64,000 nt of DNA from Holothuria scabra (Eukaryota > Echinodermata > Holothuroidea > Aspidochirotida > Holothuriidae): assembly GCA_037179385.1 (NCBI GenBank), contig CM074193.1:8639547-8703546 (forward strand), read 5' to 3'. Shown here piece after piece: positions 38,301 through 48,421 of this stretch. The notes under the pieces are model-generated. The model was given only the letters and a program-made list of their open reading frames with translations. It made no database searches and was not told the origin of the DNA. Each line of letters opens with the position of its first letter. Within the stretch, counting starts at the first letter, position 1. The position numbers and the translations under genes were made by a program.

Positions 38301-39064
38301 GAGTCCAGTCAGACATATGAGCAGGTATGTTATTTTGAATCCACATGATGTAACATAAACTAAAAGCATTTATCACTTGACTTTATCTTCAGGACCATGG
38401 AATGAATAATTTTTGATTATGTTATAAAACTTGTTTTGAGCTGCTATTGTGACAATTTGGCCAAATTGAAGTAGTTTATCTGACCAGTTTTAATATTCAT
38501 GGTATATTTTATTCTTTTTTGTATGTATTTGTACAGTATGTGTTTTGCAGTATTTTTTTAAGACATTTACAAATTAGTTCCAGATAAATTAGGCTCACAA
38601 ATAGTCCAAAAAAATAACAAAGTGAAAATTGAAAAAAAAGTGCAGATATTTCAAATTAGTCTGTTCATTGGCTGACACTGTTATTCCTTTAGTGCAAATC
38701 AAATTTATTGTAATTGTTGATAGGCCATATATGGCTTTTCATAACCAACACTGTTCCATAATCATATTACACTGTGAACCTTTCACATTGTCCAGATACA
38801 TAAGATCAAAATATTACTGCATTGAGACATTAAGTTCTATTTTTTCTTCTGTTTGCTAGGCGTCGGATGCATGGCACTTTTAACAATGAAGAATTTGACT
38901 TCACTGATTTAACATCAATCTCACGAGATCCTTCCATTGTTGAACAAGAGATGAATATTCAGAAGAGAAGACATTTTAATACTCCTACCTTCCAGCAACA
39001 GACATTGGTAGTGGGGCTATCCCCTACTACCTCTCAACAAAGTTTAGCATCACCAGTCTCTTAG
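32309..39064 (+). CDS. FAM228: FAM228 family protein, complete
   Basis: Seven exons are all in phase with GT-AG borders: 32309-32419, 34429-34617, 36151-36228, 36517-36711, 37355-37523, 38180-38324 and 38860-39064 (stop TAG). Together they encode 363 residues. The family block runs from IQNWLSEKAVRNVQ through DTENTFVRDVDNFLLKKAF, LDLRKKEMLHKKWSERISEP and YEQYLKHGNKKGFVFLDTFD to SEYNPL. This matches the vertebrate FAM228A/B core as I remember it (DNYL..LRKKE.LYKKW.E.V..PL, NKKG..F.E.YDP.EYDP). The N-terminus is short and polar; the C-terminus is low complexity, ending SPTTSQQSLASPVS. Molecular function is unknown; expression in human is testis- and cilium-biased. The ATG at 32309 is the first in frame after a TGA at 32264. 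The gene is head-to-head with PFN4. Confidence 0.85.
32865..33415 (+). repeat. ~550-bp dispersed repeat in FAM228 intron 1
   Basis: An inverted, diverged copy lies at 40895-41468. Shared blocks in order are ATGCAATTTTAAAAAT, GTTGAAATTTCAATCAGAT, AAAACTGCCAAATTTCGTG, ATCGCAAGCAACCAAAGGGA, CTGAGATAGCTAGCACTCTC and CAATGCATTTTGGCTTGGTA. Short ACTGCCAAATTT motifs face inward near both ends of the core (33023 and about 33395), possibly terminal inverted repeats of a DNA element. Confidence 0.75.
33775..34120 (+). repeat. Dispersed repeat, compact copy
   Basis: Partner of the interrupted copy at 19125-19830. Shared blocks are CCCCCTCTCCAGAAGA, TTTCATTTCCACAAAAATTAG-like sequence, CTTAAAGCAAGCTTTTGTCC, CTACTTATA and GAGTTTAGCAG. 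It lies in FAM228 intron 1. Confidence 0.6.
36793..36816. repeat. (TG)n microsatellite
   Basis: Interrupted TG repeats running into a G-run, in a FAM228 intron. Confidence 0.7.
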
Positions 39065-40894
39065 GGCCACTGAGCAATAACCATTGTGTGTGTTTATGTT
39101 TATGATGTTACATGTCCAAATGAAATATGAAATTGTAAATATTCAGAAATTTGTGCCTTTGATTTTTAAATGTTTTCATCAGAAAAGGTTAACTTAATTC
39201 TGTCATTGATAGGCCTTTTTACAAATAAAATGTAGCTGATCAGATTTTCCCATTGGAAAATAAATGTGTATGGATTGTTTAAGATTAACCAACAGTTTTG
39301 AAAAGTCCACATAAGGCTGCATTTAAAGATTTCCAGAGGATTCACCTTGAAGCATAATTTAATTGTTCAGTAGTATTTACAGTTCTTTACACCAAGAGAA
39401 GGAATATGAACTTTTGGTTTATCAACACAGTAAGAATTCCCCTGTAATTCAACAAGTTTCAAAACATTCATGCTTCAGGCTAGACTGCAGGCCTAACAAC
39501 TGGCATTTCTTTCTTCTAGCTTGATATTCTCATCCTATCTGAGTCTTGCAAAATCAGGGTCCTAAGTGATATTTTTTAAAAGGGAACTTGTGCTACACTA
39601 ATGAAACACAGGGATGCAAAATTGATCCCAGAATGAAAACAATAGACACTGCAGATGTCAGTGTTATTTTTCTAAATTCTTTGAAAAATAATTGGTTCAT
39701 ATGTATTGATTTCTAATAATGTCTTTATTGACAGGTGAAAGATTATGAAAATGAACATACTTAAGTGGGCAAAGTTAGCTGGATTGTGCAATTGTTCCCT
39801 AGAAAAAACACTTGGTTGTTCTGAAAGTTACAGTCAGATCTACAACAGTTTTTATTCTACTAAATTTATCATAATACTACTGTATGCCACATTAAATTGG
39901 GGATTGAATTGGTCTTCATTGGAATATACTACATTTAATGGTTTTGTGTTGTGTTCTTTTTAATTAAAAGTATGCTATGGTAACAAAATCTGTTAAAAGT
40001 ACACAAACAATAACCTTATTATGTACCTGTATGGTGCATTGCTTACATACCATTGCTGTCTTTGTGTCTCACATGGTACTTCCGGGTGAACTGACGCAAA
40101 CATCATATTTTATTGAGTCAGTGTTGAGTCAATAATTGCATTGAAACTTCCCTAGAATTGGTGATGTTATGCTACCTGACCTTTTTATTCAATGTTTATT
40201 GTGGTGCAGGGTATAATGAGAATTATGGACCAAATACAGTGTGACCTTCTCAGTTGTATGGTATCACAAAAATTATAAATGCTGTAGACAAGTGTGGTGC
40301 TACAAACTATAGACATCCTAGTTCACCATTTCTGGTGGATCCTATTTATATGGTGCATTCCACTTATTCATACTATCAGCCAAACTGTGATAGCCTTCAT
40401 TATTGACTATGATGACCATTGTAAGGTCTGTTTATGAATACCTCTAGAATAATACCTCAAATGTCAAAAAAATGAGTTCATTATTACAGGTCTTCCAATT
40501 TCTCTTTGGGATGAAAGCACACTTAATTTACATTATTATTTCTTGAAAGATTAATTTTCATTGGATCAAACATGATATCATGTGTTATAATTTCACCAGT
40601 CATTGTGTCATTCTGCATGGTCTGCCCTGCTTCTTCATAAAAGTTGCTTTATGCAAGAACAGCAGACCTTTTCCAAATTGCAACTACAAAGCATTGTGGG
40701 ACAGGGGTTTAGTATGCCCCATTTATGACCACAGTAAAATACCACTGACAAAAATGATGAATACCTCCTAGTTTCAATCCCATAAACCTTTGTAAGTGCT
40801 ACTTGAAATATGCACATTGAAGTTGAGAGGGGATAAATATTTAAAACATTTTTCAAGGTTTATGTTTCATTCTCTAACACGAAGAATAGTAAAT
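39065..40894. other. FAM228 3' UTR and flank
   Basis: Two polyadenylation signals, AATAAA at 39224-39229 and 39259-39264, lie 160-200 nt after the stop and are the likely 3' end. The rest is AT-rich without a supported gene. Confidence 0.55.
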
Positions 40895-41468
40895 ACACCG
40901 GATTTCACACACTGCCAAATTTGGCGCACAGGTGAAAATTCTTCCCTTTCACTGTACAGCACCAGCCTAAGCTGTGGAACAATTTACCTAACCAAATGCA
41001 TTGTTTTTATTCACACACTGAAGCCAAAACAGGTTGGTACATTTTTATCTTTACCAAAATTAGTTGCATTTAATCCTCACTGTAGCCAACGGTTTGTTCA
41101 AGTTGAATCAAAGTCAGGGAAAATCACACATTTTCCTCCATTTATCTTGGCTGTTGTTAGTGGGAGTGTGCTAGCTATCTCAGTGGTCAATTACGGGAAT
41201 CCTTACCATAAGGGAAGTCATAATATATTTTGCATTATCCCTTTGGTTGCTTGCGATCTCCACCTAATGCGTGAAATTTGGCAGTTTTACAGCTAACAAC
41301 AGTTGTTCCAGTGAACTTGATATCACAGATTTAAGGAAAGACTGAAGAAATCTGACTGAAATTTCAACAGATTCAATTTAGGACATTATGGATTGAGCAT
41401 ACGTAGCCTTAAGGGGCCTTTCCGGCATCTTCAGTTCTAGAAGATTTCATATTTTTAAGTTGCATGAA
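40895..41468 (-). repeat. Inverted copy of the FAM228 intron-1 repeat
   Basis: Reverse-complement homologue of 32865-33415, diverged by substitutions and small indels. Blocks include GCCAAATTTGGCGCACAGG, CAAATGCATTGTTTTTATTC and TAGCTATCTCAGTGGTCAAT. Confidence 0.75.
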
Positions 41469-43342
41469 TTCATTTGTACCTATAGTCATGCAAGTCTTTG
41501 AAGATTTGCTATTTAAATGTAATAATTAGTGACAACAATAGACGTGGGTGGTACTTTATTTTGGCACACTGGTATTTCAGGTGTCTTCATACTTCCAAGT
41601 CTATTATAACATATGCAAACTCTCCATTTTCAAAAAATTAATGATCACTTTTAAATTTATGTTAATAGAGTTTATGTGATGGAGAAATTGCAATAAAGAT
41701 TTTTGCAGATGTCATCAAAGGAGTACATGATTTCTTTTAAGAGTGTTTTGTCATAAAGTGGTTTACATGACAGATTTTTAAGGTTCCTATGTCAATGTAC
41801 TGTGTCTTACAATAAAACTACAACTTGCTCAAAAAGTATAAACATTCCTTAATTCCATAAACATTCCTTAAAAGATTCATAAAGCCTTCAATTTTCCTCA
41901 GCATTGAGCAGCCATTGAATTCAATTAACTTCAATTGGTCAGAGGTATTGACTGTAAGTGAAAGAATATAAAGTTCATGTCAAGCTGTGTCAAAGTTTTG
42001 TTAATGGCAGCCAAAATGCTACTATGTAATTTGTAAACAGTAGATCAGCTATACAGTGTTGGTGTGTTGCAAGATAATGTTACAGTGATTATCACAAATG
42101 ATAGCATGAGGGTTTTGCTGGTGTTAAAAAGTCTTCATAGGTTGAGTCCAGTAGTTCACTACTAATCTTCTAAGAGAATATTTATGTTATGAGTTAACTG
42201 AAAGAAAAATTAACCAAACACTAAAATATAACACATACTAATGCATATCGTTCACTATACTTTATTGAACTGATACATCAACGCCATGTAGTGCAAAAAA
42301 GTTGCTTCCATTTTCAAAGATTCTCGCTATATTGTCACTGAAAGTGTTCTGTTTTTATGTTACACATTTACAGTTTTACAACTACTTACTATTATATATT
42401 TGCACTTTGAGTGAAAGTAATATAAAAAAGTCTTAAAAGAGTTACAGTTATAAAACCATTTTTAGCTAAGATATGATAAATTCACTCTATATCATTTTAT
42501 TTATGAAGTTTATTTACTACCTTCTCCCTGTGGCTGTCGAGTATAAGGAAATGATTGTCAGAGAGGGAACTGAAACATTTTTGCTAGGAAAGGAGGAAGT
42601 ATTAAAACTTTTTCCCTGTTCTTTATAATTAGAAGAGATCTTCTCTTCAACCTGGATCTGAAAGAAGTTGAACATCATGTGGCACCTGTATATTCCTGAG
42701 TCCACCTATCACACATAACTTCATGATAATATCATCACTTTTCAGTTAAAAGTTATTATCAAAGGGAAAATGTGCAGCGAGCTTTTAAGGCTGAGATTCA
42801 TGATAATCTGACCAACATCATGTAACAAAGTAAAAGGATATAATTTAAGACTGTCAACTAGTCCCAGAATTTGAACCCAAATGATTGCAATTTCTGAAAT
42901 TAGAGCTACTCCCCACAACCCCCGTAACGATAGATCCCCACTACTGGAAAAAGTCACAATATCTAGGGTAACAATAATCTGGGAAGAAGTTACACAAGAA
43001 CCATACATCATACTAAATTGCTTCAGTTTTGCTTGGGTAGATGTGCACTGTTTAACAAGGTATTTCTTGAATAGGTGTCGCTATTGTATTCGTTTGAGTT
43101 AAGGATAAGGTTAGGGATTAGGGCTATGGTTAGCCAGTTAGGAAATTTTTTGATAAACAGTGCCACCACCCCTTCTGCTTGCCTCATTTGTGGAACACCC
43201 CCTTCTCATAGTGTGCAGCCCCCTTGCTATAAAGGCTCTTCACAGGATGTTTTAATACCATCCAGCAGTCATGTTAGAGTACATGTAACAACACAGTTGA
43301 CCACACTTGATACGCTTGCTCAATGAATATGCACACACCGTC
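41469..43342. other. Intergenic, no gene seen
   Basis: Only AT-rich sequence and short spurious frames. A degenerate telomere-like GGTTAGGGATTAGGG stretch is at about 43108-43125 and is probably chance. Confidence 0.45.
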
Positions 43343-43512
43343 GGTGGCGTAGCCACAGGGGGGTTTGGGGGGTTAGAACCTCCCCCATGACCCAACCATG
43401 CAATGCAAAAAACACCTAAAATAGCAGTTTTTTCTCTCTATCCTTAGACTTTTCCCTCATGTTGTGCCCCCGACTTCCCATAACACTAACACAATCCTGG
43501 CTACGCACCTGC
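43343..43512. mobile_element. Small foldback element
   Basis: The left end GGTGGCGTAGCCACAGG and the right end ATCCTGGCTACGCACCT are inverted repeats sharing CGTAGCCA. The interior is G-rich then C-rich (GGGGGGTT..CCTCCCCC). About 170 bp, non-coding. Confidence 0.6.
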
Positions 43513-44254
43513 ACACCCTATATGCCATAGTGCACACTGTGCAGTGTGGTCAGTGCAAAACCATGTATACTTAGCATGATTGTCCTCCAGCATAGTGCAC
43601 TAGCCAGTGTTTACACTACTAAGGTGGCAGATTGTGCGATTCCCACTTTCAATTCAAAAGTTCCCCCAAAAAATATTTGTCTGAGGGAAATGACTACATA
43701 TGTACCATCTTACATCCACCCCAAAAGACTTGTGGAGGGGATGAATTCTGCTCATTTTTCAGGCCTAGTGTAATCACTGGCATTTGTGATGTAATTGCAA
43801 AGCCTCTTTTGATGTGCAAACCCAAATGACTGTTAAATCCCTAAATTAATCGAACACTGCATTTTGATTACCAAGACTATACAAGTACCAACTTTTCCTT
43901 TAGCCCTAAGTAATTACAAGTATTGATCAATTGTAGACAGGGTTCTACAACATCAATCTCCTTAAACAGATTCACTCTCAAGTTATAACACATTTCTTTT
44001 AAAATTAAACAATGTTGAAGCAACCAGTAAAAAAGCTTGTTGTATAAGTGAATGAGACCAATTATACTCCAAATTCACAAAAAAGGAGGGCAAATTTCCA
44101 ATAAAATTTCCTAGTGCACTACCTTACTGTCAAACATCAGTCCTGGTATTCCCTATTGCAAATCTCAAAATATGTAGCTGGCTATGTGCTAGACTGCACA
44201 ACTGGTGTAGGTATGCATACTGACACAGGACCATAGCCTGCAGGCATAAAAGCA
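43513..44254. other. Intergenic, no gene seen
   Basis: No supported exon or repeat family. Confidence 0.4.
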
Positions 44255-44603
44255 ATCCCCCCCCCCAAATTTCCAAATCACAAATACAGCATATGCTAAG
44301 TGATGCTGCCGCTTTGCATACACAGAGTATGAACTCCTCCCTACCCCCCCCCCAAATTTCCAAATCATAAATACAGCATATGCTAAGTGATGCTGCCGTT
44401 TTGCATACACAGAGTATGAACCCCTCCCTACCCCCCCAAATTTCCAAATCACAAATACAGCATATGCTAAGTGATGCTGCCGCTTTGCATACACAGAGTA
44501 TGAACCCCTCCCTACCCCTCCCCCCCAAATTTCCAAATCACAAATACAGCATATGCTAAGTGATGCTGCCGCTTTGCATACACAGAGTATGAACCTCTCC
44601 CTA
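44255..44603. repeat. C-rich minisatellite, four 84-89 bp units
   Basis: Four head-to-tail units (AAATTTCC anchors at 44267, 44354, 44438 and 44527) each run from a C7-C9 tract through TTCCAAATCACAAATACAGC and GCTAAGTGATGCTGCCG to GAGTATGAACCCCTCCC. Unit length changes mainly by C-tract length. Units are nearly identical, so expansion is recent. The open minus-strand frames across it are a side effect of the repeat. Confidence 0.9.
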
Positions 44604-45287
44604 GGGTTTTGTCCAGGCATGTTAAACATCCTAGAACTATGAGCAACTAAAACAGGCTGACAATAGTGTGTTGATTCTAAATACCTTTCTCAAATGGTAG
44701 ATCTTTGAGTAACCATACGTTCATATACCATCACAAATGAACTAATAAAACAGTGAAGTATTTCAAAAATGGGAAAACAAAATGCTTATCACAAACGTCA
44801 ACATGTCTACTCTTATTGAACAAGAATGTGTGCACTACTAGCTTGGTGATTCCTTAAAACAAATGCCGCACTGAGAATAGGTTGCTCCTACTATTAAAGT
44901 TGGTCATAGGTATGTCACTGGCACAACCGATGTACACAGTATGTTACACTGTTAGAAACAACACTATCAATTGAAACTCACCACAATTAAAAGATTTAAA
45001 TGGGAGCAGGATTTCTGTCTGGAGGATAGAATTATCCCTATTAGTGGCATATTAAACCTGAAAAGATCAGGAGAGTAACATTGACTTCCTAGCTAAGGAA
45101 AATAAATTTCTAAATATATGGAGAAGGATACAATCTACTTGAAAAAATCTTGTGATTTGTGAAAGCACACCACCAGCATCAAGGTGTTGATAGAACTCTT
45201 CACACCTTTCTACGCAATCACACATTTGTCTAAAAAGATATTTACACAAATGTCTGAATATTTTGGGTTTGGTTAGACAGAGTTCTA
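44604..45287. other. Intergenic, no gene seen
   Basis: No supported feature. Confidence 0.4.
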
Positions 45288-45512
45288 CAGCTCAGTTTCT
45301 AACCAACTGGTTTCATTCACGCTGGCCAGAGCCTTTTTTCCAGATGCAGTTCACTGGCTTGTTTTCCCCACTGCACTGCTTATGCCGAGAACCAAGCACA
45401 ATGGTAGGTTTCATTCTCAAACTCTTTGGTATGACCCCAGCCAGGAGCCAAACTCCAGAGCAGCTGACTGCAAGAGGGATGCTATAACCACTTAACCATG
45501 CAGTCAGTTGAA
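45288..45512 (-). repeat. SINE, near full length
   Basis: The tRNA-like head at about 45512-45430 (TGACTGCATGGTTAAGTGG on the minus strand), the body TGCTTATGCCGAGAACC and the 3' CAGTTTCTAACCAACTGG block match the other copies. A short frame within it is spurious. Confidence 0.8.
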
Positions 45513-46933
45513 TATTTCCTAGGAAGATGGAACATGAGGATCAAAGTATGAGCATTGTAATACATGTTGGACACTGTACCAATTTGTTGGAAGAAAATAT
45601 ACTTGGAGAACAGTGTTGGTTGTGAAGACAGGGCTTTATAATTTAAATTAATTCCCTTTATAGATAGTTATCCCATCATATCACAGCTAGTGGTTAGCAA
45701 CCACCATTTCATAGGGCAAGCCTATATGCCACGGTTACCCCAAAAGATGAAACATTCCATGCATACAGCTCCACTGACATCAAGTGAGAACTATCTATAC
45801 ATCAAAGCATGAGACTGACAAATATAATTCTTTGGTACAAACTCTTACATACAGCTGGTTTGAGAGATGAATCCAAGGGTTGAATTATGTAGGAGGAAAA
45901 CATAACATCAAAATTAAACATATTGACTGCAAAGTCTGATAATGTGAAGAACTTTAAAAGTGAAAACTATATAGTAGCCTTTCTTCTAGTGCCAGTTGTA
46001 CATCCAAATATAATATCAAGGAATGTCAATAATAGTGTAACACAATGTCAAACTTGACACAATGTCACAATGCATGATGGGACGGTTTACACAGTAAGAT
46101 GAAGATACACAAAAATAATTAGGGCAAGACAAAAGAACATTAAGGTAATTGTTTTCAAGGTGACTAACAAATCAAAAAGACATGAAAATAAAAGAGAAAA
46201 GACACTTTAGAGGTAAGCTGACCACTTCAGTCTGTTACTGACTCTTTCAGTTGGAGTACAAATGAATGTTAAGTTAGGATGTCATATCATTTGTATGCAG
46301 ATATTCAGGTCTTGAAACATAATGTCATTGTAATTTCCTGTTGCTATACTGCCAAGCATATATCATTCTGTCCTAATGCTCTATCAGTCTTACTCTAAAA
46401 TGGAACTGAGACCAATCTTTAGCAATGAAAGACATCTAAGGAATTCTGAAAATGTTTTAAGACATTCTCTATAAGAAAGAACCAAGTTTCCAGAAATACT
46501 TAAGAGTGTGGTGGTTCTAAAGTTTTGGGTTTTGGAATTAAAAGGGCACATTGAGTTGATATTGATAACATAATGAAAGTGTTCAAAGGTCACTTCTACA
46601 CCACAATGCTTCTTTAGCATAATAAGTTAAGTTTTATGGCCAATAGTTACAGAAAAGGTTAAAATTTTGAATATCATGCAAAACCATGGTGTCCTGAATT
46701 GTGACAGTTTTGTGCATAATTTGAAAGTCTGTAGTCACAAATTTTTGAAAACTCAATTGAACCATCAAGTACTCACTCATAAAACTTACTTGTATTAAAG
46801 ATATGGGCTGAGAGCCAGGTAGTTTATGGTCACCATCCTGACAGAGCAGTATAAGTGGGGACTCACTGTCCCAACTCCCCTTTTGAAAAATCTTTGCAGA
46901 TTGGAGAGTGCGAACAAAAAACGAGGAATTATC
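45513..46933. other. Intergenic, no gene seen
   Basis: No supported exon. AT-rich. Confidence 0.4.
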
Positions 46934-47083
46934 ACTCAATTCCAAAGAAATGTAAGAATTTTATTCAGTCAGGGTAAGAAATTTGTACCAGATGGTGATG
47001 TTGATATTGATGGAGCACCGGGTAAAGATTTTGAGAGCCGGGTGCACCACCAGGTGCCGTCCGGCATGCTGACAACCCTGGAT
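46934..47083 (+). repeat. Partial copy of the CACCAGGGTT element
   Basis: AGAATTTTATTCAGTCAGGG, TTTGTACCAGATGGTGATG, GAGCACCGGGTAAAG and the end TGCTGACAACCCTGG match the reverse complement of 48751-48900. The other terminus is not recognisable. Confidence 0.65.
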
Positions 47084-47670
47084 ATGGGGATTGTCTAAGT
47101 TTGATCATTTGTCACTGGTATTTGAAGAAAACCTGACAGGTTTGTAAGAATTTTATTGAATTTCATGAACCAATGAAATGAGATGCTTTCAAAGTTGTTG
47201 GCATAGTAAGTGTCAAAGTTAAGAAGGTACACTGGACTATTAATACCAAACATATGCCAATCTTTAAAGTAATTAAGGAATGCTATTAAAATATCCTATA
47301 CAGATCAGCAGCTTCCGTGGAAGAGGTTTAATGGATTTTCAACCCACTGGGGAGACAGCAGAGCAGAATAATACAACTTCTACTTATAAAATGTTAGCAA
47401 GACACATTTAAGTACATAAATATAACCAAATAAAACTATCTTTCAAAGTTCCAAATAGAGTATTTCAAATATGTTCTGTTCTTACAGAGAATGCCTTTAC
47501 ATGTGGCATTTTGAAAAGAGCCTATAGACGTTTCACTTCATCAGTGCTGTCAATAAGTTGTACTGACACTAATATAATAAAACTACATAGATCATAAAAC
47601 ATCCTACCATGTGAAAAATAAAATTAATACAATTGATTTTAATGAAAATAGGAAAAAACTGTTTAGATAA

Positions 47671-47676
47671 TTTATT
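47671..47676 (-). promoter_or_regulatory. Candidate CEP126 polyadenylation signal
   Basis: AATAAA on the minus strand, about 750 nt beyond the CEP126 stop codon. I saw no nearer canonical hexamer. Confidence 0.35.
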
Positions 47677-48421
47677 GATAGGAATGTTTTGGGTGTGCCT
47701 AGATTACTCACTTCAAGGTATTAACACAAAGATTTGTTCAAGGTTTAAATGATACCACACATCAAGGTGTAAAGATAATACTCTACTGCCCTCCATCATT
47801 CAGTAACAAAGGAAAGATTCATATGTTTCTTAATAGCAAAGACTGCCGCCACAAAGATATAAGGATATGGTGAAAGTAGACATATGAATTTAAATTGCCA
47901 TTTAAATAAATGGCAATTTAAGCTTTTGTTGTAAAGATCAAGAGAGATTTTTGCATTTTTGTTTGTAAGAACCAAAGGCCAAGATGACAAATATTTTGTT
48001 ACAAGGAGCTCAAAATGTCATCAACATTTCCCTAAAATGTGCAAAATGTGAGCATGATGCATTATTCATTGATTTGAGCAATCATTGATGATCTATATTT
48101 AAAGCTCTGGTAATGCAGAGTATCTAAAAGGTGTAAATCATTTCAACAACTACATATGCGCCCACTTTCCTTGATTTTCCAATCCTTAAATATTACACTC
48201 CTTTGCATATATTAGTTGCCTTATACTCTTGAAATATTTCAGCTACATACTAAATACTACATGGACCAGTTCTCCATTTTAAATATCCACAGAGAAACCA
48301 GTCAACCCCCCCTCTCATGCACACATCTCAATAAAAAGTGTTCCTGCAGGATTTCTCCTTCTGACAGGTTCACAAGAGTATTATTGCACACAGCCCCTTT
48401 GTACACGATCTATCCTCAACA

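Noticed and set aside
40796..41296. 166-codon plus-strand open frame
   Set aside because: It lies inside the inverted copy of the FAM228 intron-1 repeat, has no recognisable domain, and is not preserved in the other copy.
43105..43130. Telomere-like TTAGGG repeats
   Set aside because: Only two or three degenerate units; not a telomeric array.
44130..44629. Two long minus-strand frames with repeated ICCICDLEIWGG-like peptides
   Set aside because: They are produced by the minisatellite, open in more than one frame, and lack any start or splice context of a gene.
46826..47098. 90-codon frame with VPDGDVDIDGAPGKDF
   Set aside because: It coincides with the partial CACCAGGGTT element copy and does not continue in the second copy.
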